From assembly GCA_027347545.1 (NCBI GenBank), contig DAIEQT010000198.1:1-11676 (forward strand): a DNA stretch of 11,676 nucleotides, read 5' to 3'. The position numbers and the translations under genes are program-made. Below, piece by piece: positions 1-7,855 of this stretch. The notes under the pieces were generated by a model that saw only the letters and a list, made by a program, of their open reading frames with translations, was not told where the DNA came from and did no database searches. The DNA comes from Ignavibacteria bacterium (lineage in GTDB: Bacteria; Bacteroidota; Ignavibacteria; Ignavibacteriales; Melioribacteraceae). Numbering within the stretch: the stretch's first letter is position 1; each line of letters begins with the position of its first letter.

Positions 1-432
1 AAGCTTTCGGCAACTAGCGTAACCGGGCAAATCATAAATACAATTCCATTTTCATCAACAACATCAATGCAGAGCTATTTTGGTTTCTCTGCAATCTTGA
101 TGGGTGGAACAAATTCTCATTATGCAAGCGAATACGGAAAAGATTATAACATCGGACCGGGCGCAAGTGCAAAGATAGGCGCTAAAATTAAGCTTGATAA
201 ATCTGTAGAGATATACACTAACTACAAAAGATATTGGATTCATACACTAAGCGGAGCAGAAAGCGAAGAATTTGTTGGGTTATTGAATGCGGGAGTGAAC
301 TACCGGCTATCGTCGAGAACATTTTTTGGTTTGGAATATTTGCTATATGAACGCTTTGGCGATTACAAATACTTTCCCAATACAACAACTGCCAACTCGG
401 CTTTGAGAATGTATATCAAACAAAATATTTAA
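1..432 (+). CDS. Outer-membrane beta-barrel protein, C-terminal part (5' end outside window)
   Basis: The frame is open from the first base of the window to the TAA at 430-432, so the true start lies upstream and only the last 143 residues are visible. The visible part alternates polar and hydrophobic/aromatic residues in short strands separated by turns, for example VEIYTNYKRYW, LLNAGVNYRL and TFFGLEYLLYERFG. This is the look of transmembrane beta-strands of an outer-membrane barrel. The C terminus (ALRMYIKQNI) could be the last strand, although it lacks the usual terminal aromatic residue. There is no recognisable enzyme motif and I cannot name the family; DUF3943-like or another generic barrel is possible. 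The methionine at 67 is internal and should not be taken as the start. Confidence 0.65.
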   Translation, partial: KLSATSVTGQIINTIPFSSTTSMQSYFGFSAILMGGTNSHYASEYGKDYNIGPGASAKIGAKIKLDKSVEIYTNYKRYWIHTLSGAESEEFVGLLNAGVNYRLSSRTFFGLEYLLYERFGDYKYFPNTTTANSALRMYIKQNI

Positions 433-504
433 TCCCACAACAAAATGGTAAACAAGTAATTTCAGTAAGTAACTCACGTTACGTAAAATAATATGAACGG
501 TCTT

Positions 505-589
505 GATCTTGTTCTTAATCCTAATCTTAATCTGTCTTTAACCATCAAAAAGGTCAAGATTAAGAGCATGATTAAGATTAAGAACGCAT
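505..589. repeat. GATTAA/TTAATC hexamer repeats forming a long imperfect hairpin
   Basis: The left arm 511-533 carries three near-tandem TTAATC-type hexamers. The right arm 557-585 carries three GATTAA copies. Bases 511-526 pair with 570-585 with one mismatch, and 526-533 (CTTAATCT) pairs perfectly with 557-564 (AGATTAAG). A five-base bulge lies at 565-569 and the loop is about 23 bases. The hairpin sits in the 231-base gap between two plus-strand genes. It could act as a transcription terminator or mRNA-stabilising structure for the upstream barrel gene, or it could be a dispersed intergenic repeat. There is no U-tract typical of an intrinsic terminator. The rest of the gap (433-504 and 590-663) shows nothing else I can identify. 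Confidence 0.6.
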
Positions 590-663
590 GCATAAACAAA
601 GACTGCGTAAGGTGACTAAGTAAGTAATTAAGAATTACAATAATATATACTAATGGTACTCGA

Positions 664-990
664 ATGAATAAAACAATCTTTAATAAAATAGCAGCAAGCG
701 TTGCTGTTGTGTTTAGCGTTCTTTCAATCATTGAAGGAACCAAAGTGCTTTTGGGAATATCTCAGACGGAGTATATCGTGCTGACCCCGTTGCTCATTTA
801 TAATGTTGGTATGGGTTTTATAGGTGTGTTTGTAGGTGTTGTGCTTTGGCGGAATCATGCCCGGTCGCTAATGTTTACGTTAATGGTTGCTGCGGCACAT
901 CTTTTTGTATTGATTGTTGTAGGCGTTCTTTACATTTCTGGCGGTGTAGTTGCAGAACATAGCGTACAAGCGATGGGTATAGGACTGTAG
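664..990 (+). CDS. Small polytopic membrane protein, probably frameshifted near its C terminus
   Basis: The product is 108 residues as read, mostly hydrophobic, with likely membrane segments at about residues 9-31, 40-62 and 70-93 separated by short charged loops. I do not recognise a characterised family. The reading frame stops at 988-990, but the -1 frame continues directly as open sequence to a TAA at 1062-1064, reading VVWLTIAAVSKKVAKS and on. Adding one G to the GGG run at 975-977 would join the two frames into a 133-residue protein ending in a short hydrophobic stretch and a lysine-rich tail. That fits a membrane protein better than the abrupt AMGIGL end. Either the gene is recently broken, the base was lost in sequencing or assembly, or the short form is real. 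No strong ribosome binding site is seen upstream. Function unknown. Confidence 0.6.
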   Translation: MNKTIFNKIAASVAVVFSVLSIIEGTKVLLGISQTEYIVLTPLLIYNVGMGFIGVFVGVVLWRNHARSLMFTLMVAAAHLFVLIVVGVLYISGGVVAEHSVQAMGIGL

Positions 991-1082
991 TTTGGTTAAC
1001 AATTGCCGCAGTCTCAAAGAAAGTCGCAAAATCCATTATTCAGAGTTCAAAAAATATTAACTAATAAATTCACGGCTATTTA

Positions 1083-1484
1083 ATGAAAACAAAAACTATT
1101 GTCGTTGTACTTAGTTTAATAGCGGCGGCAACAACTACGGCTCAAAACCAGATATCGCTTTTAGAAATGGATAAAACAAAAGCACATTTAACGCTCACCG
1201 CCGAACAAAATAAAACAATCAATGCAACAGTAGAGCAAATAAAAAATGTTCTTGAAGAGGACAAAAAAATCATTTCCAAATTAAGGGAGCGGTTTAAAGC
1301 TGGAGACGAACCCGGCTTTTTCGAAAAAATCAGTGTAAAAATGGCGCGAGATAAAAGGAGTGTACAAATTGAGGAATTACTCGGGGATATTGTTTCTTGT
1401 TTGAACGATTCACAGAAAATAAAATATAAAAGTATTGAAAAGCCGGTGTTGAAAGCGCTGAGCAAAAAAGAGCTTACTGAATGA
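1083..1484 (+). CDS. Secreted LTxxQ-motif protein, Spy/CpxP-like
   Basis: The product has 133 residues with a cleavable signal peptide (MKTKT, then a hydrophobic core VVVLSLIAAATT, likely cleaved after TTTA near residue 20). The mature part is almost entirely charged alpha-helix. It contains LTAEQ at residues 38-42 and a second similar motif, LNDSQ, at 107-111. A pair of LTxxQ-type motifs about 70 residues apart is the hallmark of the Spy/CpxP family of small periplasmic proteins. Family members act as ATP-independent chaperones or dampen envelope-stress signalling, and related proteins appear in metal-resistance loci. Assignment rests on motif spacing, signal peptide and helix content only. 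It follows the frameshifted membrane gene by about 20-90 bases, so co-transcription is possible. No strong Shine-Dalgarno sequence is visible. A generic coiled-coil periplasmic protein is the alternative. Confidence 0.6.
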   Translation: MKTKTIVVVLSLIAAATTTAQNQISLLEMDKTKAHLTLTAEQNKTINATVEQIKNVLEEDKKIISKLRERFKAGDEPGFFEKISVKMARDKRSVQIEELLGDIVSCLNDSQKIKYKSIEKPVLKALSKKELTE

Positions 1485-1623
1485 TCTACAAAAGTTATTT
1501 CAAAAACTTCATTCAAGTGGATGAATTAATACAATAGCAGAGCCCATCCAACCACCATCTGCATTTTATCTAGTGTTTTTGTCCGATAGCAAAGGTTTAT
1601 GAATTATTATCAAGGAAGTAACA

Positions 1624-3900
1624 GTGAAAAACAAATCAATATATATTGTACGAACAAGCATCATGCTAACCGTTTTTACCCTAAGCTTTTTTACAAATTC
1701 AACACTTAGTCAAAACGCTCCCGGGATTATTTCTGGTGAAGTTAGAGACGTGCTTACAAAACAACCTTTGCCCGGCGCAAACGTAATAATTGTTGGAACC
1801 AACTTGGGCGCCGCTTGCGATGAAAACGGGTATTACGTAATTAGAAATGTTAAGCCAGCCAAATACACGCTAAAGTCTTCAATGATTAGTTACGAACCTT
1901 CTGCTGTTGCGGATGTAGTTGTTAATCCCAACAGAAATCAAACGGTAATATTTGAGCTTCGCCCAATGGCAGCTGAGTTGAAAGAAGTTTCTGTTAGTGC
2001 GGATTACTTCTCTAAACCGGTTGAAAATCCGGTTAGCTTCAGAACAATAACACCCGAAGAGATTAGAAGATCGCCAGGCTCCGCAGAAGATATTTTTAGA
2101 GTGATGCAATCTTTGCCAGGAGTTGCAACCGCTGGAGCCAAAAGTGCGCAGCTTATTGTTAGAGGCGGAAGCCCAGACGAAAATTTAACTCTGATTGATA
2201 ATATCGAAGTATATAATCCAATTCATTTTGCTCGAACAGGAGAATCAATGGGAATTATAAGCATTGTAAATCCCGCACTACTGCAAAAAGTAGATTTTTT
2301 AACAGGAGGTTTTCCCGTTAAGTATAGCGATAAAATGTCTTCGGTTTTTGATATGACTTTGCGTGATGGAAATAAAGAAGTTTTTAATACGGATGCAAAC
2401 TTGAATATCGCTGGATTCGGCGTAATGCTGGATGGCCCGCTAATTAAAAATAGTAATATAGTTTTTTCTTTAAGACGAGGGTTCTTTGATTTACTTACGG
2501 CGGCTTTGAATAAACCCGCAGCGCCAAGTTATTATGATGCCGTCGGAAAAATTTCTTATGATATAGATAATAAAAACAGAATTAGCCTAGTTGGCTTCTA
2601 TTATTTAGATCAGATCGAACGTTCGGGCACCGTAAAGGAAGCTACTTCATCTTGGAGTAAATATGATTACTTAACCCGTGACGATTATGGCACCGCGCTT
2701 GGAATAAATTGGCGTTCGTTAATTTCAAAAAATGCTTTTTCTCTGGTTACAGCATCCTACACTAGCAATGGCTGGAATACGCTTCAAGGAACAGAAACAG
2801 ACCGTACATTAAAAGGAGATGATATTCGAGAGAACGAACTTAGCTTGAAAGCAGAAGTCAATTACCAGATGTCTCCCCAAATTGATTTTAAGATTGGCGG
2901 GCAAATGAAAATGATAGACTCTCGAAATAATTCATGGAGTCCGGAAACAATTACAAATAATGGCGCAGTTATTCCAGCGTCAACAATCTCGTATCAACCG
3001 GAGCCAACAACAAAATCCTCGCTCTTTTTGCAATCATCTTTTCGATTAGCCGACCCAATAGTTGTTTCGGCGGGACTGCGTTATGATTACTTTGCTCTTA
3101 CCACCGACAATAATTTCTCTCCACGAATTTCGCTCTCTTATAATTTTACTGATAGAACTGTTCTTAACCTTGCATGGGGGAAATATTATCAATCTCCAGC
3201 AAGTTATCAAGTTGCGCCAGATCCGCGCAATCTGCTTTTAAAAAGTAGTTACGCGGCCCATTATGTAGCCGGTCTCGAACACAGAATAAGTAACGATACA
3301 AAAGCTAGCCTTGAAGTTTATCACAAAGAGCTTTCAAATCTTATTGTTGATCCGGATGTTTCGGATTTCCTCATTAATACAGGAAGTGGCTATGCGCAAG
3401 GAATTGAGTTTGCAATACAGAAAAAATTTACAGACGGTTTTGTAGGAAGTGGATCATATTCTTATTCTATTTCAAAAAGAAGAGATGGCGATGCACTAAA
3501 TCTTTATAACTTTGAATACGAAAGACCACACATACTAAATCTTATCTCCGGTATCGAGATTGGATCTGGCTGGCAAATTGGCGCTAAGTTTCAATATGCA
3601 TCAGGCAATCCCTACACACCGGCTGTAGGAGTTGTAAAACGGAACAGCACATTTTATATTGTTGAAGGAACAAAAAACTCTGCACGCTATCCAGATTATC
3701 ACAAGTTAGATATCCGCGCTGATAAGCAATTTGTTTTTGAAACGTGGTCGTTCTCCGTTTATCTCGATTTATGGAATGTATACAACAAAGAAAACGTAAG
3801 CACATACTCATTTAAGGCGGATGTAAATGGTGAGTTAATTACCACGCCAAGATATGATTTTGGAATTATGCCTATACTTGGATTCACCGCCAGATTTTGA
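1624..3900 (+). CDS. TonB-dependent receptor with carboxypeptidase-regulatory-like N-terminal domain
   Basis: This outer-membrane receptor has 758 residues and would import a ligand using TonB/ExbBD energy. A signal peptide covers residues 1 to about 30 (hydrophobic core IMLTVFTLSFF, cleavage near LSQ-N). Residues about 35-113 form a carboxypeptidase D regulatory-like beta-sandwich (GIISGEVRDVLTKQPLPGAN, then DENGYYVI). The plug is at about 135-245, with EDIFRVMQSLPGV, LIVRGGSPDENLTLIDNIEV and the GGFPVKYSDKMSSVFDM segment. The rest is beta-barrel, ending in the classic terminal phenylalanine (GFTARF). The start is GTG at 1624, supported by AAGGA at 1612-1616; an internal ATG at 1663 would cut into the signal peptide. 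At 758 residues it is shorter than SusC-type receptors and no SusD partner lies nearby, so a glycan-utilisation role is not supported. The ligand cannot be told from sequence. Confidence 0.95.
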   Translation: MKNKSIYIVRTSIMLTVFTLSFFTNSTLSQNAPGIISGEVRDVLTKQPLPGANVIIVGTNLGAACDENGYYVIRNVKPAKYTLKSSMISYEPSAVADVVVNPNRNQTVIFELRPMAAELKEVSVSADYFSKPVENPVSFRTITPEEIRRSPGSAEDIFRVMQSLPGVATAGAKSAQLIVRGGSPDENLTLIDNIEVYNPIHFARTGESMGIISIVNPALLQKVDFLTGGFPVKYSDKMSSVFDMTLRDGNKEVFNTDANLNIAGFGVMLDGPLIKNSNIVFSLRRGFFDLLTAALNKPAAPSYYDAVGKISYDIDNKNRISLVGFYYLDQIERSGTVKEATSSWSKYDYLTRDDYGTALGINWRSLISKNAFSLVTASYTSNGWNTLQGTETDRTLKGDDIRENELSLKAEVNYQMSPQIDFKIGGQMKMIDSRNNSWSPETITNNGAVIPASTISYQPEPTTKSSLFLQSSFRLADPIVVSAGLRYDYFALTTDNNFSPRISLSYNFTDRTVLNLAWGKYYQSPASYQVAPDPRNLLLKSSYAAHYVAGLEHRISNDTKASLEVYHKELSNLIVDPDVSDFLINTGSGYAQGIEFAIQKKFTDGFVGSGSYSYSISKRRDGDALNLYNFEYERPHILNLISGIEIGSGWQIGAKFQYASGNPYTPAVGVVKRNSTFYIVEGTKNSARYPDYHKLDIRADKQFVFETWSFSVYLDLWNVYNKENVSTYSFKADVNGELITTPRYDFGIMPILGFTARF

Positions 3901-3901
3901 A

Positions 3902-3936
3902 GTGCAAAAAGCCGCACTAACTAAGCACGGCTTTCA
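3902..3936. terminator. Bidirectional intrinsic terminator between convergent genes
   Basis: AAAGCCG at 3908-3914 pairs with CGGCTTT at 3928-3934 around a 13-base loop, just after the receptor stop codon. Read on the minus strand the second arm is followed by a T-run (CGGCTTTTTG), so the hairpin is a better terminator for the leftward DUF5916 gene. It may also serve the rightward receptor gene despite lacking a long U-tract in that direction. Confidence 0.6.
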
Positions 3937-3973
3937 TCTAACTACTCAATACTCTCTACTAATTACTGCCGGT

Positions 3974-6622
3974 TTACATATCCAGCCAGTAAGAAAACTT
4001 AACCATAAAGATGTTGTTTCCCTCGCTCCTCCAGAGATTTCTAAAGTCGCGTCCGAACTCAAAATTTCCGGGATCATCGTAGTTTGCTTGATCGTGAGAC
4101 CAAACAATGTATAAAATTGATCCAGGCATAGCTTCCCATCTTAATACGGCTGTTCCTCTAATTGATTTGTAGTTGAAATCCGGATTGCTGAAAGTAAACT
4201 CTTTTGCCGGACCCGCACCATCTGGATCAACAGTGTAAACATTATTGCTCTGGTTGTAGTTTATTTTGGAGCCATTGCTTCCGTAAATATTGTATGAAGT
4301 TGTTCGCGGACGCACCAATTCTTTGAAATCAAGATAATCTCCTATCGCAAAGAAAGGCTGCATAAACAACTGCAATGTCAACGTCGGCGTAAAAGTCCAA
4401 TTCAATCTAATGTTGGCAGAAAGAGTGTTCTGTTTAATTTCAGCAAAAACATATCTGTTTTTGTAAGTATTTACCGCGGTTGGATCTGCAACATTTTTTA
4501 CCCATTGCTGTTTAGGGTTGGAAGTTTCAAGCGCAGGACCAAAACTGAAAGTGAGTTGTGAATTCGGCTTCCACGTGAATGATAAACTATATAAGTTGTA
4601 CTTAGCGCCAATAGCATTTTTTGAATAATTAATTTCGAAATTTGCCATGAGCTTTTCTCTGCTGTCCGACTCCACATTAACCCACAAGTAATAAGACGAT
4701 GGGCTAATTCCCAATGGTCCGCCGCGTGTTAAGGTTGGATTCAGAGACTCGAAATTTATATTCCCGCCAAAATACAATCCGTAATAATTTGTAAATGTTG
4801 TTCCCAAACGGTACCACAAGAAATTATTAATTGTGTTTCCCTCAAAGTTGAATGACCTTGCGTAAGTAACATAAACTTGTTTGTCTCTAAAGATTCCATC
4901 TGGCTCGAACCAGCGGTAGCCAAGAACGGTATGAAAGTTTATCCGGTCTGCCATCCATTGAAAGCCGAGATCGTTTTGTTCAAAGCCGGGAGAAACCAAA
5001 CCAATTGCAGAGTTGATATAAAAATTACCTTTTTGTTTATTCAGCATTACTCTTCCATAATAACCGCTTAAAGAAGTTATGTTTGGATCGAAAGAAGAAT
5101 AAGTTGCGTCCGGTCTTTGGTAATATCTATAAGCTTGTTTTTGTAATGTTTGAACAAACTCTTTTGTTCCATTAACATAAGTTCCGGCTACGGCAGCAGC
5201 TAATGCGTATTCTTTATCCTCATCTAAAAAAGTCCAGCCGTCAAGTCCAAACGCATAAGCATTTTTTGATAAATTATTTTCAAGCCCGTTTCCGCTAAAG
5301 CTTCTGTTGGTGCTTGTAAACATTAATCCCAACGACTGATTGCCTTCGTTAAAATCTTTTTTGGTTCTGAAGACGCCATAAAAAGCAAGCGGTTCAACTT
5401 CTTGATTGGTTGCTTTTCCATTATTCCAAAGTGATGCGTGAGTTCTTTCAGTAATGGCTCCAACCGCACCTATAGTTGTTGTTTCATCAAGTTTGCCGCT
5501 TAATTTAGCCGCGCCAAGTATTCTTGTTTCGGATGGATACTTAACATACTCTGCGTCAGATATTCCGCCGCGCGGTGGTCTTCCAATTCTTCTTGAGTAA
5601 AATAGTTCCGGCCAGCCGAAGTTGAATCCCCAGTTATTGTTAATACCTCCAATGCCAAAATAAAAATTACTTGCGCCTTCAATAAAAAAAGGACGCTTCT
5701 CATTGAAGTAAGATTCGAAAGCTGACAGATTAATTACAGCTGGATCAACTTCTACTTGTCCAAAATCGGGATTAATAGTTGCGTCTATATTTAAATTGCT
5801 GCCAATGCCGATTTTTAAATCTGCGCCAACAGCCGGTTTATATTGGGATGATTTATAGAAGGGATCATTTTTATCATGAACAAGATATTGCGCTTTCTGA
5901 ACGAAGTATGGTAAAATTTCGAAACGCTGTTTTGGCTTTACTCCATCGAGACCTTCGAGAGTAGCAAATCTTGAAACGAACCCGCTTTCTTTCTTAGGGA
6001 CCATTACATAGTAAGATTTTTCGTTGTTTCTTTTTATTTCGCGGACAAAGTTAATTCCCCATTCCATATGCTCTGCTTCGTTAAAGCGCATTTGAGAAAA
6101 AGGAATTTTAATTTCTACCGCCCATCCTTTGGCATCAACTAAAGTTTTAGCTTCCCAAATGCCATCCCAAGTATCGTCATCCCAGCTGTCGTTGAACAAA
6201 GTTCCATCAACCATTGAACCGCCGGCATTTACGCCAAAGTAGAAGCCGGTTTTTTTATCGTTGTATGGATCAACGTAAAAACCAAACCAATCTGAGTTAA
6301 TATATTGATCCCGTCTTCCTAGACTTACATCAATAAGTTCCGGATTAGTGTCTAACAAACGCGCGGCTATGTAAATATTATCATTATCGTAAGCAATCCA
6401 CACGTCGGTTTTTTGAGTTGCCGGCTGACCTTCGTTTGGGTCTTTCTGTGTGAATTCATCTACAGGCGTGTTCTTCCAAACGGCTTCGTCAAGGTTGCCG
6501 TCTAATTTTATTGAGGCGGATTCAGCTTTAAAGGCAGACACAACTTTTAGCGGCGCTTTTTTTTCCGAGGCGGAAATAATCGAAGCAATGATGAGCAATG
6601 ATAGTAACAAATATTTTTTCAT
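3974..6622 (-). CDS. CBM9-like domain / DUF5916 outer-membrane protein
   Basis: The product has 882 residues, with a signal peptide (MKKYLLLSLLIIASIISAS). Residues about 36-180 form a carbohydrate-binding family 9-like domain, with IKLDGNLDEAVWKNTP at the front, then DVWIAYDNDNIYIAARLLD, a DWFGFYVDPYNDKKTGFYFG block and WAVEIKIPFSQMRF. From about residue 233 to the end is the DUF5916 region, with the typical EKRPFFIEGASNFYF segment and a long aromatic-rich beta-strand pattern suggesting an outer-membrane barrel. The family is widespread in Bacteroidota and relatives; its biochemical function is not established, although the CBM9-like fold suggests binding of a sugar or other ligand at the cell surface. 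The ATG at 6622 is preceded by AAAGGG seven bases away. It is transcribed alone: a strong terminator upstream closes the sigma operon and a hairpin downstream separates it from the convergent receptor. Confidence 0.94.
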   Translation of the reverse strand: MKKYLLLSLLIIASIISASEKKAPLKVVSAFKAESASIKLDGNLDEAVWKNTPVDEFTQKDPNEGQPATQKTDVWIAYDNDNIYIAARLLDTNPELIDVSLGRRDQYINSDWFGFYVDPYNDKKTGFYFGVNAGGSMVDGTLFNDSWDDDTWDGIWEAKTLVDAKGWAVEIKIPFSQMRFNEAEHMEWGINFVREIKRNNEKSYYVMVPKKESGFVSRFATLEGLDGVKPKQRFEILPYFVQKAQYLVHDKNDPFYKSSQYKPAVGADLKIGIGSNLNIDATINPDFGQVEVDPAVINLSAFESYFNEKRPFFIEGASNFYFGIGGINNNWGFNFGWPELFYSRRIGRPPRGGISDAEYVKYPSETRILGAAKLSGKLDETTTIGAVGAITERTHASLWNNGKATNQEVEPLAFYGVFRTKKDFNEGNQSLGLMFTSTNRSFSGNGLENNLSKNAYAFGLDGWTFLDEDKEYALAAAVAGTYVNGTKEFVQTLQKQAYRYYQRPDATYSSFDPNITSLSGYYGRVMLNKQKGNFYINSAIGLVSPGFEQNDLGFQWMADRINFHTVLGYRWFEPDGIFRDKQVYVTYARSFNFEGNTINNFLWYRLGTTFTNYYGLYFGGNINFESLNPTLTRGGPLGISPSSYYLWVNVESDSREKLMANFEINYSKNAIGAKYNLYSLSFTWKPNSQLTFSFGPALETSNPKQQWVKNVADPTAVNTYKNRYVFAEIKQNTLSANIRLNWTFTPTLTLQLFMQPFFAIGDYLDFKELVRPRTTSYNIYGSNGSKINYNQSNNVYTVDPDGAGPAKEFTFSNPDFNYKSIRGTAVLRWEAMPGSILYIVWSHDQANYDDPGNFEFGRDFRNLWRSEGNNIFMVKFSYWLDM

Positions 6623-6663
6623 CTAGAACCCTTTCTATAGAACTTTTCTAAAACGTATGTTCT

Positions 6664-6690
6664 TTAGACTTACTAGAGTGAAAAAGGTTG
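6664..6690 (-). promoter_or_regulatory. Candidate ECF-type promoter for the DUF5916 gene
   Basis: Read on the minus strand, CAACCTT (6690-6684) is followed after 14 bases by GTCTAA (6669-6664). The general ECF promoter pattern is an AAC-containing -35 element and a GTC-containing -10 element at this kind of spacing. The -10 lies about 42 bases before the ATG, a sensible leader length. The match is partial and unsupported by a second site with identical spacing, so it is only a candidate. Confidence 0.3.
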
Positions 6691-6701
6691 GTCACCTGAA
6701 T

Positions 6702-6726
6702 AAAAAAAAGCCCGGCTAAACCGGGC
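6702..6726 (-). terminator. Rho-independent terminator of the sigma/anti-sigma/DUF4252 operon
   Basis: GCCCGG at 6710-6715 and CCGGGC at 6721-6726 form a perfect six-base GC-rich stem with a five-base loop. On the minus strand it is followed by eight T residues (6709-6702). It lies seven bases after the DUF4252 stop codon, which is ideal placement, and it separates this operon from the DUF5916 gene downstream. Confidence 0.92.
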
Positions 6727-6732
6727 AGTTAA

Positions 6733-7299
6733 TTATTCTTTTTCTTTCTTATCGGCTTTAGCTTTACCCAAGCCCGGCAGATGCATTTGCTCAGACAAAT
6801 TCCCAATGGTCTCAAGATCAATCTTGCCAACAATATTTACAATTGTTAAGTCATCATGTTTGTCCATAACTATTGCAAATAAACCAGCATAGTTATCACC
6901 CTCACCCATTTTAACATAAATGCTTGAGAATGATTTTTTCTCTTTAGATTTAATAATTCTATCCCACTTTTCGGATTGTAATTTCTTATCCATGGATGAA
7001 ATAGTATTTTCGGTTTTATCTAAGTCTGCGGCGGCAACTGAAAATTGATTTACTTTAATAAGTTTTAACGTCGCTATCATCTCAGATATTTTCTCCCCCT
7101 TTCCCTTACCCATTTTTGAAATTGCCCTGAGCATAGGTCCTTCTAGATGGATTGCTGTTTTGGGCTCAACATTTTTGAATTGAGCGTATTCCGAGTAATC
7201 GAAATAGCCGGGATCTGTTGAGTATTCTTCTTTTTGTTGGGCAAATGTTGTAAGCGTAATAGCGAACAACAAAACAAAAAGCATTTTAATTGATTTCAT
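6733..7299 (-). CDS. DUF4252 family secreted/lipoprotein-like protein
   Basis: The product has 188 residues from the ATG at 7299. That start is chosen over a methionine five codons upstream (7314) because AAGGAG lies seven bases before it. It has a signal peptide (MKSIKMLFVLLFAITLTTFA, cleaved before QQ). The mature protein has the DUF4252 pattern: DPGYFDYSEY near the N terminus, AIHLEGPMLRAISKM, a central helix ending LIKVNQFSVAAADL, then WDRIIKSKEKKSFSSIYVK and a C-terminal LTIVNIVGKIDLETIGNL. The tail is lysine/glutamate rich. DUF4252 proteins are commonly encoded beside ECF sigma and anti-sigma genes in Bacteroidota. Their role is unknown, but the arrangement suggests an envelope effector or a sensing component. 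Its first 14 bases overlap the end of the anti-sigma gene, so translation is probably coupled. Confidence 0.85.
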   Translation of the reverse strand: MKSIKMLFVLLFAITLTTFAQQKEEYSTDPGYFDYSEYAQFKNVEPKTAIHLEGPMLRAISKMGKGKGEKISEMIATLKLIKVNQFSVAAADLDKTENTISSMDKKLQSEKWDRIIKSKEKKSFSSIYVKMGEGDNYAGLFAIVMDKHDDLTIVNIVGKIDLETIGNLSEQMHLPGLGKAKADKKEKE

Positions 7300-7855
7300 T
7301 GTTTTCTCCTTCAAATAAGTTGTTAATAATTCTTAATCCTTTGTTTAATGGTCTTGAAACTTTGTTTCCGAGTACATCTTCTTCCAAAGTGGTTTTAGTA
7401 TGTTCAAAAATATTTCCCACAATCGCCAGTGCTTGCTGGGCTTGTTTATCGGCTTCAATTACCTCGGCTTCTGTAAATTCATACTCAACTGTTTTGTTGC
7501 GAATTACACCAAACGTAATTGCCGAAATCACAACAAGAACAACGGCAAGGGAAGCAACCGGACGCGTAAAGACAATTGCGTAAAAATCATTTAAAAATCC
7601 CGGCTTATCCGTGCTGATAACGCCGGCTTTTTCTTTCGCTGAATCAACAACAAACCGGGGGCATTCTTCTTCGGTTAATTTTGCTACTTCGTTTGCAGTA
7701 GTTCGGTACAAATTAAAAATTCTCTTAGCTTCTTCATTTTTAGATATTAGCCGCCAAACCAAAACTCTATTCAGCCAGGACGCATCCTTATATGCAGCGG
7801 CAATGATTTTGTTTTTCAATTCTTCAGTTATTTCAAACGACTTCTTGCGGTTCAT
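7286..7855 (-). CDS. Probable membrane anti-sigma factor
   Basis: The product has 189 residues with one clear membrane span at about 99-118 (PVASLAVVLVVISAITFGVI). The N-terminal part of about 98 residues is helical and charged and would be cytoplasmic; the C-terminal part of about 70 residues would be periplasmic. The topology and the position directly after an ECF sigma gene are those of an anti-sigma factor. The zinc-binding HxxxCxxC signature is absent (a single cysteine at 65), so it is not a classical ZAS protein. Its start overlaps the sigma gene by 23 bases and its end overlaps the DUF4252 gene by 14 bases, arguing for coupled translation and fixed stoichiometry. The nearest ribosome-binding-like sequence, AGAGGA, is somewhat far (about 12 bases) from the ATG. 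The alternative is a generic single-span protein of unknown function. Confidence 0.72.
   Translation of the reverse strand: MNRKKSFEITEELKNKIIAAAYKDASWLNRVLVWRLISKNEEAKRIFNLYRTTANEVAKLTEEECPRFVVDSAKEKAGVISTDKPGFLNDFYAIVFTRPVASLAVVLVVISAITFGVIRNKTVEYEFTEAEVIEADKQAQQALAIVGNIFEHTKTTLEEDVLGNKVSRPLNKGLRIINNLFEGENNEIN

Noticed and set aside
474..743. Minus-strand hydrophobic ORF of 89 codons
   Set aside because: It spans the hairpin repeat and overlaps the start of the plus-strand membrane gene; its composition reflects the low-complexity repeat. No start signal or family resemblance.
973..995. Programmed -1 ribosomal frameshift in the small membrane gene
   Set aside because: No slippery heptamer (X XXY YYZ) or downstream pseudoknot is visible; a lost G is simpler.
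1485..1623. Possible terminator or promoter before the TonB receptor
   Set aside because: Only 5-base stems without T-runs are present, and no convincing -35/-10 or Bacteroidota-type promoter pair at a sensible distance could be read.
1624..6622. SusC/SusD-like polysaccharide utilisation locus
   Set aside because: The receptor is shorter than SusC proteins, there is no SusD or glycosidase, and the CBM9-like/DUF5916 gene is convergent and separately transcribed.
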